Assembly: GCF_015207035.1 (NCBI RefSeq)
Contig: NZ_JADEXQ010000033.1
Location: 1 to 56,236, forward strand
Source of the DNA: Romeriopsis navalis LEGE 11480
GTDB lineage: Bacteria > Cyanobacteriota > Cyanobacteriia > Leptolyngbyales > Leptolyngbyaceae
Reading direction: 5' to 3'
DNA length: 56,236 bases
Of this stretch, positions 54,272 to 56,236 are shown in pieces. The translations under genes were made by a program, and so were the position numbers. Positions within the stretch are counted from its first letter, which is position 1, and the number at the start of each line of letters is the position of its first letter. The notes below the pieces were generated by a model. The model saw only the letters and a program-made list of their open reading frames with translations, did not search any database and was not told the DNA's origin.

Positions 54272-55900
54272 ATGCCAACGGGAAATGCGCCCTCATTAAA
54301 TCTTGCGATTGATCGCTTGCGGGCAGGCAGTCCTAATCATTTTGTGATTCATGTGATTGAATCACCCTATCGTGCTGGTTATTCGGTGGCCGATAGTCTA
54401 TGGGACGAATCCCTGAACCAATTGTGGCAGTCTTGGCAAGAGTTTTTTTCGACCCGGACGGTGCCCATGGTGCCCTATATTTCGGCGGCGGATGAGGAGC
54501 TGCCGACCTCGCCGATGGCGGAAATTCCGACGGCGAATCCGATGCCTCAGAGTGTCCGGTTGATGCAGACCTTGGGGATTAATCTGTGGCAGTGGTTGTT
54601 TAATGGTTCGATTCAAACGGTGCTGAGCCAATCGTTGGGGATTGCGATGGGCCAAGAGCAGCAGTTGCGGTTGCGGTTAGATATTCGCGATCCCGATTTG
54701 ATTGCGCTGCCTTGGGAGATTATGCAGGACCAACCGGGGAAACCGGCGATCGCCATTGGTCAGCAAATCCTGTTTAGTCGAACGACCAGTGATGTGGAGA
54801 CACTTCCACAACTGCGGAAGGATCAATCGCTCAGTATTTTACTGGTGTTGGGCCATGACACATTACCGGCTGGGGCGCTAACGGAGGATTTGCCGGAAAG
54901 TCCATCGCTGGATCAGACCCGGTTGAAATTGGAGCAAGAGGCGTCAGCCCTTTCGCAGCTCTTTACCAGCTCCACGCGCTTTGGCAATATGGCACCTTGT
55001 CAGGTGGATATTTTGGTGCAACCCACCCCAGAGGAGCTAGTGCAAAAGCTGGATACGCAGCGGTATAACTTGTTCTTTTATGCGGGGCATGGTGTGCCGG
55101 CTCCGGATGGTGGGCTGTTATTTCTGCGATCGGATATGGCGATGAATGGCACGGAGCTGGCCCAGGTGTTAACGCGGGCGCAGGTGAAGTTGGCGGTGTT
55201 TAATGCTTGTTGGGGGGCGCAGCCGGATCAAGAAGGGTACCAGGCAATTCCTCGCAGTAGTTTGGCGGAGGTGTTGTTGCATCATGGGGTGCCAGCGGTA
55301 TTAGCGATGCGTGATTCGATCGCCGATCAGGAAGCGCTCTCGTTTATTCAGGCATTTTCCCAGGCATTGGCGGAGCGGCTCTCGATCGATCAGGCGGTGG
55401 CGGTGGCGCGGCAGCAGTTACTGACGTTGTTTAAGTTTAATCAGCAGGCTTGGACGCTGCCGGTGTTGTATATGCATCCGGAGTTTGATGGGGAATTGAT
55501 TCGACCGTTGCCGAATCATATGACGCAGATTCCGATGACGGCGACGCAGGTGGGGCGGCCAACGCCGAAGGCTTCGATGCGATCGCTCACCACCTCGCGC
55601 AGTTGGGTGATTCGGGGTGGGCTGATGCGGGTGGGTATTAGTGAGGAGAATGATTTGGTGCTGCATGGTGAGCCGGGGGTGTCGCGCAAGCATGCGGAAA
55701 TTATTTGTCGGAATTCGTTTGAGGGGAATGAATGGTCGTATTTTCTGCGGGACTTCTCTCGTTATGGGACTTGGATGGCGAGTACTGGGGGTTGGCAGAA
55801 GGTGCATCATCAGGAGGTGGAGCTGCTGCCGGGGGCACAGTTGAAGTTTGGGGCGACGCAGAATGGAGTGTTAGAGTTTGTTGTTGTGGAGAAGGAATGA
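54272..55900 (+). CDS. CHAT caspase-like protease fused to FHA domain
   Basis: A 542-residue soluble protein from ATG 54272, with GGAG 9 bases ahead. The N-terminal 185 residues (FVIHVIESPYRAGYSVADSLW, and LRLDIRDPDLIALPWEIM) belong to the CHAT fold. The catalytic dyad can be placed at His273 (NLFFYAGHG) and Cys313 (VFNACWGA). YQAIPRSSLAEVLLHHGVPAVLAMR follows, as in CHAT/caspase-like clan CD peptidases. The C-terminal FHA domain (about 443-537) has R453 (MRVGI), SRKH (471-474) and DFSRYGTW, the residues that read phosphothreonine. So a protease can be directed by Thr phosphorylation. The partner PP2C gene lies directly upstream. The substrate is unknown. Confidence 0.9.
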   Translation: MPTGNAPSLNLAIDRLRAGSPNHFVIHVIESPYRAGYSVADSLWDESLNQLWQSWQEFFSTRTVPMVPYISAADEELPTSPMAEIPTANPMPQSVRLMQTLGINLWQWLFNGSIQTVLSQSLGIAMGQEQQLRLRLDIRDPDLIALPWEIMQDQPGKPAIAIGQQILFSRTTSDVETLPQLRKDQSLSILLVLGHDTLPAGALTEDLPESPSLDQTRLKLEQEASALSQLFTSSTRFGNMAPCQVDILVQPTPEELVQKLDTQRYNLFFYAGHGVPAPDGGLLFLRSDMAMNGTELAQVLTRAQVKLAVFNACWGAQPDQEGYQAIPRSSLAEVLLHHGVPAVLAMRDSIADQEALSFIQAFSQALAERLSIDQAVAVARQQLLTLFKFNQQAWTLPVLYMHPEFDGELIRPLPNHMTQIPMTATQVGRPTPKASMRSLTTSRSWVIRGGLMRVGISEENDLVLHGEPGVSRKHAEIICRNSFEGNEWSYFLRDFSRYGTWMASTGGWQKVHHQEVELLPGAQLKFGATQNGVLEFVVVEKE

Positions 55901-55919
55901 GGTTTATTCCGCGATTTGC

Positions 55920-56236
55920 TTAGGTCGGTAAACTGATTCCGGAGAGCTTCATCAACCATCCGATACCACTCCCTAGCAACAAACCGATTGTAGAGATAGC
56001 TGACCAAATAAGAAAAATACTGAACTTACGAAAGTGTTCCTGGAGAGAAGGATAACTCTTCTCCATTGCTGTCGAAGCCCAAGCCCAAGCCCCAGCCCCA
56101 GCCACAACCCAAGCCAAAGCCACAGTTCCAGTCCAAGCCAAAGCCAAAGCCAAAGCCAAAGCCCAAGCCAAAGTCCAAGCCCAAGCCAAAGCCCAAGCCC
56201 AATCCACAGCCAAAGCCCCAGCCCCAGCCACAGCCA
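55920..56236 (-). CDS. Truncated hydrophobic membrane protein with Ala/Leu/Trp repeats
   Basis: The stop lies at 55920 and the frame stays open to the window edge, so the N-terminus is missing. The visible 105 residues have an alternating A-L/A-W stretch (for example ALAWAWTLAWALALALALAWTG). A 50-residue end with a membrane helix follows (RKFSIFLIWSAISTIGLLLGSGIGWLMKLSG). The last part has normal amino acid composition, which supports real coding on this strand. Cyanobacteria have large signalling or NACHT-type proteins with similar hydrophobic Ala-rich ends; whether this is one cannot be judged. It converges with the CHAT-FHA gene. Confidence 0.55.
   Translation of the reverse strand, partial: AVAGAGALAVDWAWALAWAWTLAWALALALALAWTGTVALAWVVAGAGAWAWASTAMEKSYPSLQEHFRKFSIFLIWSAISTIGLLLGSGIGWLMKLSGISLPT
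56077..56236. repeat. Imprecise 6-base tandem repeat (CCAAAG/CCCAAG/CCCCAG)
   Basis: About 160 bases of degenerate hexamers run to the window edge. On the minus strand they give Ala-Leu/Ala-Trp/Ala-Gly pairs; on the plus strand other frames would give Lys-Pro/Gln-Pro pairs. The units drift by single substitutions rather than being identical. Confidence 0.9.

Overview
The window comes from a cyanobacterial chromosome. The evidence is PipX and PipY, the RuBisCO assembly chaperone Raf1, the redox regulator PedR, DUF1824, a group 2 sigma factor, a two-partner secretion pair of the type common in this phylum, and many HIP1 octamers (GCGATCGC, for example at 545, 8291, 14394, 17908, 24390, 31405 and 54750). 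The sequence alone does not fix the genus.

Layout. Positions 1-1600 hold the start of an O-antigen-ligase-like gene, yidD and rpsD. Positions 1746-6487 hold a divergent TpsA exoprotein / TpsB transporter pair. Positions 6646-12534 carry speA, pipX-pipY, a 950-base non-coding stretch, sepF and proC, so nitrogen/arginine/proline metabolism and division genes sit together. Positions 12574-20630 are mixed: a lipoprotein, DUF1824, a UvrD-like helicase, an NAD-epimerase, cytochrome b561, a GNAT-like protein and two membrane proteins.

Positions 20709-27051 look like a replicon embedded in the chromosome. A CyRepA1-type replication protein (Toprim plus helicase) faces away from an unrecognised 360-residue protein and a DNA methyltransferase. 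The 1.1 kb gap between them has a hairpin, DnaA-box-like TTCCACA repeats and a 22-base-spaced direct repeat. I infer an integrated plasmid or an additional chromosomal origin.

Positions 27063-35786 contain two GT39-type membrane glycosyltransferases, a V4R-like / roadblock / small GTPase cluster, raf1, tRNA-Ala(GGC) and an L,D-transpeptidase-like gene. Positions 36262-39748 contain a membrane-inserted GNAT, an FAD monooxygenase and a sigma factor. Positions 39856-49217 look like a copper and redox district: a galactose-oxidase-like copper radical enzyme with ricin-type lectin repeats, two secreted proteins sharing a two-cysteine motif, a di-heme cytochrome c peroxidase-like gene whose natural start is followed by an in-frame amber codon, a PepSY-like membrane protein coupled to a DUF411 protein, and a membrane polyferredoxin.

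Positions 49431-56236 contain a GrpB-family gene, hisS, pedR, and a membrane PP2C phosphatase followed by a CHAT-protease/FHA fusion. The window ends in a low-complexity hexamer repeat inside a truncated hydrophobic protein. The points most worth following are the replicon-like island, the PP2C/CHAT-FHA pair, the copper radical oxidase with its small partner, the amber codon, and the V4R/roadblock/GTPase trio. No CRISPR array, rRNA or complete insertion sequence was seen.
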